64,000 nucleotides of DNA from the NCBI GenBank assembly GCA_963799415.1, contig CAWCXI010000015.1, positions 94,274-158,273 on the forward strand. Direction: 5' to 3'. The translations under genes and the position numbers were made by a program. Positions 26,815 to 35,052 of this stretch are shown in pieces (position 1 is the stretch's first letter; every line of letters starts with the position of its first letter). The notes beneath the pieces are model-generated. The model searched no databases. It was given only the letters and a program-made list of their open reading frames with translations, and was not told the origin of the DNA. The stretch is from JAMXLO01 sp963799415. Lineage in GTDB: Bacteria; Pseudomonadota; Alphaproteobacteria; Acetobacterales; Acetobacteraceae.

Positions 26815-28004
26815 CTGTCGACGAGGCTCCGACGATCGGAACCAGGCTCGCGCTGGGCCATGGCGTATCCAACGTGGTCGCAATGCTGGAACCGGAACTC
26901 ACGGCGCTGGATCGTACTGTATCTTCAAGCTCGACAATGTTGAAAACAATGATGCAGCTCGGCGGCAGATTGAACCCATTCAACGCCAACCTGGCCCCTA
27001 TTGTCGTGCCCTCCCCTGTTCGACAATCGGCTGAGGTCAGTATGGAACCACCGGGCACGAACGCACCGGAACTGGCGGTGACCCGCACGGCTTCTCGACC
27101 AACCGCGCGCGATGTGCCGGTTTCGCGATCGCAGCCGCATGGTGCCACACGGACGCATCAAGTGAGGCTCTCACCACTCGGAGACCTGTATCCAGGTGGT
27201 CTGGTATCGCAAGATACACCAACGTCGCCTCAGGGACAGCCGGTGCAGATAGCGACGTCTTCGAAAGAATCACCGGCAACAAAACGGATGGCCATGCTTA
27301 CTCCCAGTTGGCAGGAGCCGGCATTCGCTCCTGGTTCAACAGCAATGCAAGCTTCTGCATCATCTTCAAGCTCACTATCATCGGACAGCGCAACCTCGCT
27401 CATTGCGCCTTCGATTGCGCCCTCGATTTCGCCATCATTTTCACCGTCGTTTTCACCAACATTTTTACCATCCCTTTCGCGATCGATTGGGCCAGCTATT
27501 CTGCCATCGACTTCGCCATCCATTTGGCCAGCGGCCCCTTTTACTGCCGAGTCATCACTACAAATACCCGACCAACCACAAAGTGCAGCGGCGCATATGA
27601 CTGGAATTCGTGGAGGTGATGTGGCATCGCAGCCCCGCGTGCAACAGATAGTGATGGGCGCAATGGCTCGAGGTCCGTCGTCGGGACTGTCGACGAATAT
27701 GCCTGCAGCGCCAGTTGCCGTTCCCATGGAAGGTGTCGGTGTCGTGCCAGGCACGGCCGCACCACCCCTAGTCGCCGAGGATGCGGTCGCGAAGTCTGCG
27801 ACGTCGCAATCGGCGTCTGCCTTCTCGGAACCCCAGCAAGCGCGCTTGGAACCGCGGCAAGGGATGCTTCTACTGGATGGTGCCCAGCTTGGCCGTTGGG
27901 TGATCGATCACCTAGAGAGCAGCGCATCGCGACCGGGCGCGATGACCACAGGAATCGACCCACGGATGAACGCAACCTATCCCGGCGCCCCGACGGGCAC
28001 TTGA
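26811..28004 (+). CDS. Phage tail tape measure-like protein (short, Ser/Pro-rich)
   Basis: 397 residues starting at a GTG that overlaps the chaperone stop (GTGA). The N-terminal 70 residues are helical; residues ~180-250 consist of Ser/Pro-rich imperfect repeats (IAPSISPSFSPSFSPTF); the C-terminal segment (GMLLLDGAQLGRWVIDHLE) looks like a folded end domain. The position after the chaperones and before the baseplate genes is that of the tape measure, but there is no hydrophobic helix-rich core and the protein is short, implying a short tail if it does set length. It could instead be another tail-interior protein. Confidence 0.55.
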   Translation: MTVDEAPTIGTRLALGHGVSNVVAMLEPELTALDRTVSSSSTMLKTMMQLGGRLNPFNANLAPIVVPSPVRQSAEVSMEPPGTNAPELAVTRTASRPTARDVPVSRSQPHGATRTHQVRLSPLGDLYPGGLVSQDTPTSPQGQPVQIATSSKESPATKRMAMLTPSWQEPAFAPGSTAMQASASSSSSLSSDSATSLIAPSIAPSISPSFSPSFSPTFLPSLSRSIGPAILPSTSPSIWPAAPFTAESSLQIPDQPQSAAAHMTGIRGGDVASQPRVQQIVMGAMARGPSSGLSTNMPAAPVAVPMEGVGVVPGTAAPPLVAEDAVAKSATSQSASAFSEPQQARLEPRQGMLLLDGAQLGRWVIDHLESSASRPGAMTTGIDPRMNATYPGAPTGT

Positions 28005-28008
28005 GCAG

Positions 28009-28194
28009 ATGGCAGAGTTCCGCATTCCCTTCGTTCTCTGGTTCAGTGACGAAGCGCCACCCGATCTCACCACATTGACAGTGCCCATTGGCATCGCAGT
28101 GTCGTTCCATCCTGAAGCTGAGGCAACACCGCAGGGCACGAAAGATGATAGCGAGCGTCGGATAGCCACGGCGGGCGGTGAAGCCGATGGCTGA
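28009..28194 (+). CDS. Small hypothetical phage tail protein
   Basis: 61 residues from ATG 28009, beginning MAEFRIPFVLWFSDEAP. It starts just after the tape measure stop and overlaps the start of the next gene, so it is embedded in the tail operon. No family recognised. Confidence 0.5.
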   Translation: MAEFRIPFVLWFSDEAPPDLTTLTVPIGIAVSFHPEAEATPQGTKDDSERRIATAGGEADG

Positions 28195-28927
28195 CGTGAC
28201 GCTGCTACTGGGGCCGGTCGTCTTTCAGGACTTTGAGGTTCCATCCGGGGTCAATTTCGGCGGCAGGCAGCGCCTGGCGTTGCATCGCTTGCCGGGTGGC
28301 CCGCGGGTGATCGACGCGTTGGGACGGGACGACGCACAGATCAGTTTCTCGGGTATCTTCAGTGGCTCGGACGCAACTTTGCGGGCTCGCAGTCTCGACG
28401 AGTTGCGTGTCGCGGGCATTGCCTTGCCGCTTACGTGGGATGTTCTGTTCTATACCGTGCTGATTAGCGAATTTCAGGCCAGTTATCGCAACGGCTGGTG
28501 GATTCCCTATCGCATCGTCTGCACCGTTTTGCGGGACGAGGCATCAGCACTCGTGCAGTTGGTGGCCTCTCTTGCAACCACTGCGCTAGCGGATATCGGA
28601 GCCGCGTCCGGGTACGCCCTGGATGCCGGCGTGGATCTGTCACCGCTGCAGGCGGCACTTGCCGCACCGGGCGCCACCACTCGCGGAACGGCTGCCTACT
28701 CGACTGCCCAAAACTGTCTCGTCGGCACGAAAGCCTCGATCGGCACATCCATATCCGTAGCTAACGGAACACTTGTTGGCGCGACTGTCGCGGATGCCGG
28801 TTCCGCAGAAGCCGGCGTGGCCGGCTTGCTTGCCGCTACCGATTCCGCTGGCCAACTCAGTTCGCTGGTCTCCGCTGGCTCGTACATCAATCGAACAGAG
28901 AACAATCTGACCAATGCAAGTACCTGA
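28187..28927 (+). CDS. Phage baseplate/tail protein (DNA-circularization-like position)
   Basis: 246 residues from the ATG at 28187 (a GTG at 28178 is also possible). The first ~120 residues (FQDFEVPSGVNFGGRQRL, ISFSGIFSGSD) resemble the N-terminal domain found in Mu-like gp44/gp45-region baseplate proteins; the remainder is Ala/Gly/Ser-rich helix. It lies between the tape measure and the LysM-type gene. Probably part of the baseplate hub; exact family uncertain. Confidence 0.55.
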   Translation: MADVTLLLGPVVFQDFEVPSGVNFGGRQRLALHRLPGGPRVIDALGRDDAQISFSGIFSGSDATLRARSLDELRVAGIALPLTWDVLFYTVLISEFQASYRNGWWIPYRIVCTVLRDEASALVQLVASLATTALADIGAASGYALDAGVDLSPLQAALAAPGATTRGTAAYSTAQNCLVGTKASIGTSISVANGTLVGATVADAGSAEAGVAGLLAATDSAGQLSSLVSAGSYINRTENNLTNAST

Positions 28928-28929
28928 CC

Positions 28930-29115
28930 ATGAAGACGATCACAGTGGCCGGTGACAACTTGTACCACATTGCCGCGGTTCAGCTAGCGGATGCAACACA
29001 ATGGATTCGAATCGCCGAGCTGAACAACCTTTCCGACCCTATGCTCGTCGGCGTCGTGACACTGCTGATCCCGGATGTCGATCCCAGTGCTAGAGGCGGC
29101 ATTGTTGCTCAATGA
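28930..29115 (+). CDS. LysM-like phage tail protein (gpX-type)
   Basis: 61 residues matching a single LysM-like fold: MKTITVAGDNLYHIAAVQL, then ATQWIRIAELNNLSDP, then a LIP strand. P2 gpX and its relatives are short LysM proteins at the tail hub, and the gene order (before the D-like hub gene) agrees. The 3' end overlaps the next gene by 41 bases in another frame. Confidence 0.7.
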   Translation: MKTITVAGDNLYHIAAVQLADATQWIRIAELNNLSDPMLVGVVTLLIPDVDPSARGGIVAQ

Positions 29116-30199
29116 CCCGCAGTCTGCCTGGCGGGCTCCGCGTCTCAAAGTCATCGCCAATGGTCAGATCATCTCCGGCGCAATGGAAGCCGAGGTGATC
29201 TCCAACAACTACTACGCGGCGGATCGGTTCCGTACGTCGGTTGCCCTGGGCATCGATCCATGGGCCGGAGCGTCGTTCTGGGCCAGCGAACCCAACATCT
29301 TGATGGATGTTCAATTCAGTCTGGATGGAGGCGCTTCCTTTGTCAGCCTGGTGCAAGGCGTCGTTGATAACGTGAGTATCGATCCCACGCTCGGATTGGT
29401 TCGTCTAGACGGCCGTGACCTGACGTCAGCATTGATCGAAGCGCGTACACAGGAAACCTTTGCCAATCGCACGTCTAGCGAGATCGCGTCCCTTCTAGCG
29501 CAGCGCCACAACCTGACACCGCAGGTTACCTCCACGACAACCCCAGTGGGTCGATACTATCAAAGCGAGCATGATCGCATCACGCTGAACCAGTTCAGCC
29601 GCACCACCACAGAATGGGATCTCCTTGTCTATCTCGCCCGGCAGGAAGGTTTCGATGTGTTCGTTCAGGGTCAGACGCTGTGCTTTCAACCCGCGGCGCG
29701 AGGGACAGGTCTTGCTGTTTCATTGCGCCCCGAGGACGTGATCGATCTCAAACTGGAGAGGTCGTTGACCCTGGCACGCGATATCGAAGTAGTCATCAAG
29801 AGCTGGAACTCGCGACAGAACAGCGCGTTTGTCCAACGGGCACGCGCATCTGGGCGAGGCGGCGCGCAACGATCGGGCGCGACACCGCAACGCTATGTGT
29901 TTGTGCAGCCTAATTTGACGCCGGACGAAGCACTGAAACTCGCTCAGCAGAGGCTCGCGGAGCTGACCCGCCACGAGCGCACCATCCGGATCAACATGCC
30001 CGGCGAGCTATCGCTCAGCCCGCGCAACATGATCGCGTTAGAAGGAACTGGCACGGAGTTCGACCAACCCTACTACGTCGACGTCATTGAGCGCCGTCTA
30101 CGGCAAAATTGCGGTTTGACGCAGTTTATCATGGCCAAAAACTCTTCACCGCGGACCGAGATGACGACACCCAGCGCCACATCAGGCAGCACGATATAG
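29075..30199 (+). CDS. Phage baseplate hub protein (late control D / gp27-like)
   Basis: 374 residues. Early IANGQIISGAMEAEVIS-type strands and the central FDVFVQGQTLCFQPA region resemble gpD/gp44 hub proteins, which form the trimeric or hexameric ring holding the spike. It precedes the gpV-like spike gene. ATG at 29075 overlaps the LysM gene. Confidence 0.75.
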   Translation: MSIPVLEAALLLNDPQSAWRAPRLKVIANGQIISGAMEAEVISNNYYAADRFRTSVALGIDPWAGASFWASEPNILMDVQFSLDGGASFVSLVQGVVDNVSIDPTLGLVRLDGRDLTSALIEARTQETFANRTSSEIASLLAQRHNLTPQVTSTTTPVGRYYQSEHDRITLNQFSRTTTEWDLLVYLARQEGFDVFVQGQTLCFQPAARGTGLAVSLRPEDVIDLKLERSLTLARDIEVVIKSWNSRQNSAFVQRARASGRGGAQRSGATPQRYVFVQPNLTPDEALKLAQQRLAELTRHERTIRINMPGELSLSPRNMIALEGTGTEFDQPYYVDVIERRLRQNCGLTQFIMAKNSSPRTEMTTPSATSGSTI

Positions 30200-30202
30200 T
30201 CC

Positions 30203-30715
30203 ATGGAGCGACTGCTCAACATCATCAAACAGCACGCTGGAGCGCTCGACCAGGGCAGCAGTCAGCCACGCTTCGCCACGGTTACCTCGGTGAATGCACC
30301 GGCCGCGACGGCGCGGGTCACTCTGCAACCAGAAGGCGTGCTAAGCGGTTGGCTGCCTATCCTTTCGCCCTGGATCGGTGCCGGATGGGGTCTATGGAGC
30401 CCGCCGTCCCCTGGTGATCAGGTACTGGTCCTTGCGCAGGAGGGTAACGCCGAACACGGGGTCATCATTGGACGCGCATTTTCGAGCACACAGACGCCAC
30501 CCGCCACGCCGGTCGGCGAACTCTGGTTAATTCACAGCTCGGGCAGCTTCGTCAAACTGCAAAATGACGGAACGATTCAGATACACGGCGATTTGCATGT
30601 CGCGGGTGACGTGTATGATCAATGTGGATCGTTGTCGCGTCTGCGCGGCCATTACGATGCACACACACATACCGATTCCCGCGGCACAACGACAGTTACC
30701 AATCAACCGGACTGA
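30203..30715 (+). CDS. Phage baseplate spike protein V
   Basis: 170 residues with the gpV organisation: N-terminal helix, OB-like fold (ATVTSVNAPAATARVTLQPE), the P-S-x-G-D motif in WSPPSPGDQVLVLAQEGN, then a C-terminal beta-helix stretch (QNDGTIQIHGDLHVAGDV) ending in a histidine-rich HYDAHTHTDS tip that could bind a metal. Forms the membrane-piercing spike under the tail tube. Confidence 0.85.
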   Translation: MERLLNIIKQHAGALDQGSSQPRFATVTSVNAPAATARVTLQPEGVLSGWLPILSPWIGAGWGLWSPPSPGDQVLVLAQEGNAEHGVIIGRAFSSTQTPPATPVGELWLIHSSGSFVKLQNDGTIQIHGDLHVAGDVYDQCGSLSRLRGHYDAHTHTDSRGTTTVTNQPD

Positions 30716-30720
30716 GGATC

Positions 30721-31098
30721 GTGGCCGACGCATCGCATCAATGGGGATCCGACCTGGCCATTGGTGCCACCGGCGACATCAGCACAACAGACGGCTCACT
30801 ACTCGGCCAGCAGCGTGTGCTACGCCGCCTGCTCACCAATCCGGGCGACTATATCTGGCAGCTCGATTACGGCGCGGGCCTGGCGCGTTTCATCGGTCAG
30901 CCGGCAAATACTCTGCAGATCAGAGCCGTGATCCGCAGTCAGATCTTCAAAGAGACAGCGGTTGCGCGCCTACCTGAGCCGTTGATTGACGTGCAGGCCG
31001 CGCCTGGCGGGGCATCCGGAACGGTCTATGTGTATATACGGTATGTCGACGCTGAGAGCAACCAGACCCAGGTACTCACCTTCTCAATTTCTGGCTAG
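30721..31098 (+). CDS. Phage baseplate wedge protein W (gp25-like)
   Basis: 125 residues from the GTG at 30721. gpW/gp25 features are GDISTTDGSLLGQQRVLRRL and the downstream LTNPGDYIWQLDYGAGL, the conserved tail-lysozyme-like core. It initiates sheath polymerisation on the baseplate. It lies between V and J, the standard order. Confidence 0.85.
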   Translation: MADASHQWGSDLAIGATGDISTTDGSLLGQQRVLRRLLTNPGDYIWQLDYGAGLARFIGQPANTLQIRAVIRSQIFKETAVARLPEPLIDVQAAPGGASGTVYVYIRYVDAESNQTQVLTFSISG

Positions 31099-31101
31099 GC
31101 C

Positions 31102-32226
31102 ATGCAACTTTCACTCCGCACATTTGATACGATGGTGCAGTCGATGGCGGCCGCCGTCCAAGCCTCGGCGGCACAGCTTCTCGACCTAACCGTGGGCTCA
31201 ACGCTGCGCGCAGTGCTGGAGGCAAATGCCTCAATTGGCCTGTGGATGCAATGGCTCATATTGCTGGTTCTACGCACAACGCGCGCGGCCACAAGCAGCG
31301 GTGATGATCTGGATAGCTGGATGGCCGATCTGACGCTGACCCGTCTGCCTGCCGTGGGAGCCACTGGGACCGTGACGTTCACACGATTTACAGCGACAGT
31401 GTCCGCGTTGATCCCGACCGGCGCGATGGTTCGAACTGCGGACGGGACACAGACATTCGCGGTGACCGCAGACACGTCGCAAGCCTCATGGTCGGTAACC
31501 AGCAACGGTTATATCGTCGCCGGCGGCATAGCCTCGCTCGATGTGCCGGTGATTGCGCAAACTCCAGGCAGCGTCGGCAACGTGCAGGCCGGCACGATTA
31601 CGTTGCTGGCATCGGCCATCCCAGGCATTGACTCGGTCAACAATCCGAACGGGTTTGAGAACGGACTGGATGCCGAGTCGGACAATGCATTCAGGAGCCG
31701 CTTCAGCAATTTCATCACAACTCGGTCGCGGGCGACACCGCTTGCTGTGGGCTATGCCATCAGCAGCATTCAGCAGGGACTGAACTATGCACTCCAGGAG
31801 AACGTTGACCCATCTGGTCAGCCGCACATGGGCAGCTTCGTTGTAACGGTCGATGATGGTTCCGGCAGTCCCTCGACTGCATTGCTGTCCACGGTCCAAT
31901 CGGCGATCGATACGGTGCGGCCGGTAGGTTCAATCTTCAGTGTGCAGCCGCCCACGGTGCTCATCGCCGGCGTGTCTCTCACCATCACTGCCTCTGTCGG
32001 AACGATAAAGGCACAGATCCAGGCACTGGTCGGGACCGCCATCGGCTCCTACATAAATAGTCTGCCCATCGGGGCGTGTCTGCCGCTGACCAAGCTTGCG
32101 CAGATCGCCTATTCCGCAAGTCCGGCGGTGATCAATGTCAGCACTTTGCTGACAAACGGCAGCGCAAGCGACCTCACGATTCCCATCACGGGCGTTGTGA
32201 AGGCCGGCGTGATCGCGGTGAACTGA
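31102..32226 (+). CDS. Phage baseplate wedge protein J
   Basis: 374 residues of the gpJ/gp6-like family: LDLTVGSTLRAVLEANASI near the start, the jellyroll part with SGDDLDSWMADLTLTRLPA, and the later ESDNAFRSRFSNFI block. Links baseplate wedges to fibres. It starts three bases after gpW. Confidence 0.87.
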   Translation: MQLSLRTFDTMVQSMAAAVQASAAQLLDLTVGSTLRAVLEANASIGLWMQWLILLVLRTTRAATSSGDDLDSWMADLTLTRLPAVGATGTVTFTRFTATVSALIPTGAMVRTADGTQTFAVTADTSQASWSVTSNGYIVAGGIASLDVPVIAQTPGSVGNVQAGTITLLASAIPGIDSVNNPNGFENGLDAESDNAFRSRFSNFITTRSRATPLAVGYAISSIQQGLNYALQENVDPSGQPHMGSFVVTVDDGSGSPSTALLSTVQSAIDTVRPVGSIFSVQPPTVLIAGVSLTITASVGTIKAQIQALVGTAIGSYINSLPIGACLPLTKLAQIAYSASPAVINVSTLLTNGSASDLTIPITGVVKAGVIAVN

Positions 32227-32230
32227 CGTG

Positions 32231-32902
32231 ATGGGTGATCAACAGGATATTCTGGCGCGGCTGCGCTCCGTATTGCCAACGCGCTGGTTTCCTGACGATG
32301 CTCCGGTGCTGGCGGCCCTGTTGATTGGCCTCGCGTCCGGCTGGAGCTGGGCTTACCAACAGCTGCGATACGTGAAGGCACAGACTCGTATTGCCACGGC
32401 CACCGAAATCTGGCTGGACATCATCGCGCTTGACTTCTTCGGCAACCGGCTGGTCCGACGAATTCCTCAAAGCGACGACGCATTCCGCAGCCGCATTCAG
32501 CGCGAGCTGTTCCGCGAACGCGGAACACGGGATGCCATCGTCTCGGTGCTGCGGGATCTCACGGGGCGTGCGCCGGTCGTGTTCGAACCCGCCCGGTCAA
32601 CCGATACCGGCGGCTACACGTCGCTGAACGGTGCAGGGGGTGGGATCGGCTACTGCAGCGCCGGGGGTTGGGGCAGTCTCGCGCTGCCATTTCAGTGCTT
32701 CATCACAGCCTACCGTCCACTCGGCAGCGGTATCGCCACCGTGTTCGGTTGGAGCACACCTGCTGGAGGCTATGGCCGAGGCACAATCGAATACGCCAGC
32801 CTGGCGATGGTACAGGGCCAGGTGACTGATGCCGACATCTATGCGGCTGTAGCCGACGTGCTGCCGGTCGCCGCCATCGGTTGGACCAGGATCACAAACT
32901 GA
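32231..32902 (+). CDS. Phage tail protein, gpI-like position
   Basis: 223 residues from the ATG at 32231 (GTG at 32228 is an alternative). Early IWLDIIALDFFGNRLVRR and FRSRIQRELFRERGTRDAI are helical. It takes the place of gpI between J and the fibre genes and could attach the fibres; the C-terminal half is Gly-rich and divergent. Confidence 0.6.
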   Translation: MGDQQDILARLRSVLPTRWFPDDAPVLAALLIGLASGWSWAYQQLRYVKAQTRIATATEIWLDIIALDFFGNRLVRRIPQSDDAFRSRIQRELFRERGTRDAIVSVLRDLTGRAPVVFEPARSTDTGGYTSLNGAGGGIGYCSAGGWGSLALPFQCFITAYRPLGSGIATVFGWSTPAGGYGRGTIEYASLAMVQGQVTDADIYAAVADVLPVAAIGWTRITN

Positions 32903-32932
32903 GCTGGTGCCACCATCAGCAAAGAGGAACTC

Positions 32933-34186
32933 ATGGACAGAATCCTGGTTTACCCCGGGAGCATCCCGCTCGATACCGATGTTCTCAATACCAATCGGAA
33001 CACCATGGTCGCGCTGGGGTATCTCGCTCAGGCAGTGCTCGGCAATAATATTGTTGTCGACGGACTTGGCTGTTTGCCGACGACACCGGGTTCGCTGGCT
33101 GTGACAGTGGGACCAGGAAGCATAATCCAATTGTCGATCGTTGATACGCTTGCTTACGGATCGCTGCCGGCCGACACAAGTGATCCACTGGTAAAGTTAG
33201 GTATCAATCTCACCGCCACGTCGTTCACGCTCACGGCGCCGGCCACGTCCGGTCAATCGATCAACTACCTGATCCAGGCAGCGCTCCTGGAGAGCGATAC
33301 GAACCCGGTCGCCCTTCCCTACTACAATGCGGCCAATCCGGCGCAACCGTATAGCGGCCCAAACAATTCAGGTGTCGCACAAAACACCTGCCGAGTTCAA
33401 CGGGTGCAACTCCAGCTCAAGGCAGGTGCACCAGCAAATGCCGGCTCACAAACCACCCCGCCGATCGACAGTGGCTGGGTGGGTTTGTACGTTGTTACTG
33501 TATCTTATGGGCAAACCGCAATCGGTGCGGCGAGCATTGCTCAATTGATCACCGCGCCGTTTCTACCCTTCAAGCTTCCAACATTGCGCCCCGGCTTTGC
33601 GTCGGCGGTGCAGACGTATTCAAGCAGCGGCACCTTCACTGTACCGGCCGGCGTCTCACAGGTTGAAGTGGAGGTCTGGGGTGGCGGGGCGGGAACCTAT
33701 GCCTCGTACGGCAGCATTCCCAGTGGGGGCGGCTCCGGCGGCGGCTATGCGCGCAAGCGCGTCACCCCTTTGGTGGCGGGTCAGACAATTCCGGTAACCG
33801 TAGGCAGTGGCGGCGCTGCTGGGAACACCAGCGGAGCGATACCCTCGGCAGGCGGAACGTCCAGCTTCGGCACCTATGTCAGCGCGACAGGTGGCAGCCT
33901 GAACCCATTGGCCAGCGTGGGAAGTCCCCAGAATGGCGCTACACCCGGCGGCAACGGCTTTGCCGGTGACGTCAACATCATGGGTTCGGCAGGCCAGGCT
34001 GGAGTGTTGAACCAAGGCGGGCTCGGCGGCGCCGCGCCCATGGGGGGCACCCAGAACAGCGGGACGTGGGGCGTCCAGGGCATCTCCCCCGGTGGCGGCG
34101 CATCCGGCGCAGGTACCGGGGCGAACAGCGCGACATCGTACAATGGCGCGCCAGGATCATCCGGCCTCGTCGTCGTCAGATGGTAG
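32933..34186 (+). CDS. Tail fibre / adhesin with glycine-rich C-terminal domain
   Basis: 417 residues. The N-terminal ~220 residues form a beta-rich attachment part (MDRILVYPGSIPLDTDVL). From about residue 225 the motif YSSSGTFTVPAGVSQVEVEV introduces a glycine-rich region (GGGSGGGYARKRVTPLVAGQ), characteristic of phage receptor-binding tips that wrap polyglycine helices. Probably recognises the host surface. Confidence 0.7.
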   Translation: MDRILVYPGSIPLDTDVLNTNRNTMVALGYLAQAVLGNNIVVDGLGCLPTTPGSLAVTVGPGSIIQLSIVDTLAYGSLPADTSDPLVKLGINLTATSFTLTAPATSGQSINYLIQAALLESDTNPVALPYYNAANPAQPYSGPNNSGVAQNTCRVQRVQLQLKAGAPANAGSQTTPPIDSGWVGLYVVTVSYGQTAIGAASIAQLITAPFLPFKLPTLRPGFASAVQTYSSSGTFTVPAGVSQVEVEVWGGGAGTYASYGSIPSGGGSGGGYARKRVTPLVAGQTIPVTVGSGGAAGNTSGAIPSAGGTSSFGTYVSATGGSLNPLASVGSPQNGATPGGNGFAGDVNIMGSAGQAGVLNQGGLGGAAPMGGTQNSGTWGVQGISPGGGASGAGTGANSATSYNGAPGSSGLVVVRW

Positions 34187-34194
34187 GAACAATA

Positions 34195-34461
34195 ATGAAG
34201 ACTTATGCGCGCATTCAGGATGGTCTCATTGCGGAAATCCTGAAGACCGACGGCGACATCACAAACATGTTCAATCATGCATTGGTTTGGATGGACATCT
34301 CGTCGCAGGCGAACGTTGGCGAGGGTTGGCATTTTGATGGCACGAGATTTACGCCGCCATCTCCGCCGCCGGCGATCGCATCGGCTCCGACAATTCCCGA
34401 GCTTCGGGCTCAGCTCGCGACCCTCAGTGCAGAGCTCGCAAAGTTATCCGGCAAGAATTGA
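34195..34461 (+). CDS. Small tail-fibre-associated protein
   Basis: 88 residues (MKTYARIQDGLIAEILKTDG), with a WHFDGTRF motif and a short C-terminal coiled coil (LRAQLATLSAELAKL). Proteins of this type follow fibre genes and may be fibre-assembly or tip proteins. Nine bases after the preceding stop. Confidence 0.6.
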   Translation: MKTYARIQDGLIAEILKTDGDITNMFNHALVWMDISSQANVGEGWHFDGTRFTPPSPPPAIASAPTIPELRAQLATLSAELAKLSGKN

Positions 34462-34488
34462 ACACAGTACTCCGACCAGGAGCCCCGC

Positions 34489-34971
34489 ATGCCCACTCCA
34501 GCAACACACGTCTGGAAACCCAGCAACGCGCGGACTGTTGTGCTGGATTCGTTTATCCCGGTGCCGCGCGGCTCAACAGCGCTGGCTCCGCCACCGCTCA
34601 ACTGGCCGACCAAGGATCCTGCCGATGTGCTGGATTACCAGTTCGACATATCACCGGCGCTGGTCGGCAACGATGGTGATGCCATCGCCACGCTCGATGT
34701 GACGATTGGACCGGCGAACCCCGGGGACCTCGTTCTCAGCAGCGCGACGACTGACGGCGCGTTGGCGATCGTGTGGTTGTCGGGCGGTCAGCCGGGGAAG
34801 ACCTATACCGTGAACCTCGTAATCACCACGGTGAATGGCCGCACAATCAATCGCACCATTCTGCTGCCCGTGCTCTATCTGTCGGTGCCGCAGGTACCAC
34901 CCAACGCTCTCATCACCGACACCGGAGTTGTGCTGACCGACCAGAACGGCAATCCAGTTCTCACGACATAG
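34489..34971 (+). CDS. Phage fibre adaptor-like protein
   Basis: 160 residues; TKDPADVLDYQFDISPAL then an Ig-like beta segment (PGKTYTVNLVITTVNGRTI). Resembles phage fibre-tail adaptor proteins found between fibre genes. No catalytic motif. Confidence 0.55.
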   Translation: MPTPATHVWKPSNARTVVLDSFIPVPRGSTALAPPPLNWPTKDPADVLDYQFDISPALVGNDGDAIATLDVTIGPANPGDLVLSSATTDGALAIVWLSGGQPGKTYTVNLVITTVNGRTINRTILLPVLYLSVPQVPPNALITDTGVVLTDQNGNPVLTT

Positions 34972-35052
34972 CACTGGGCCTGCCACACTCTGTTCGCAAC
35001 CCGCTACAGCCTGCGCAGTCTTTGGCCGCGCCGCTGAGAGGTCGTCTCGATC

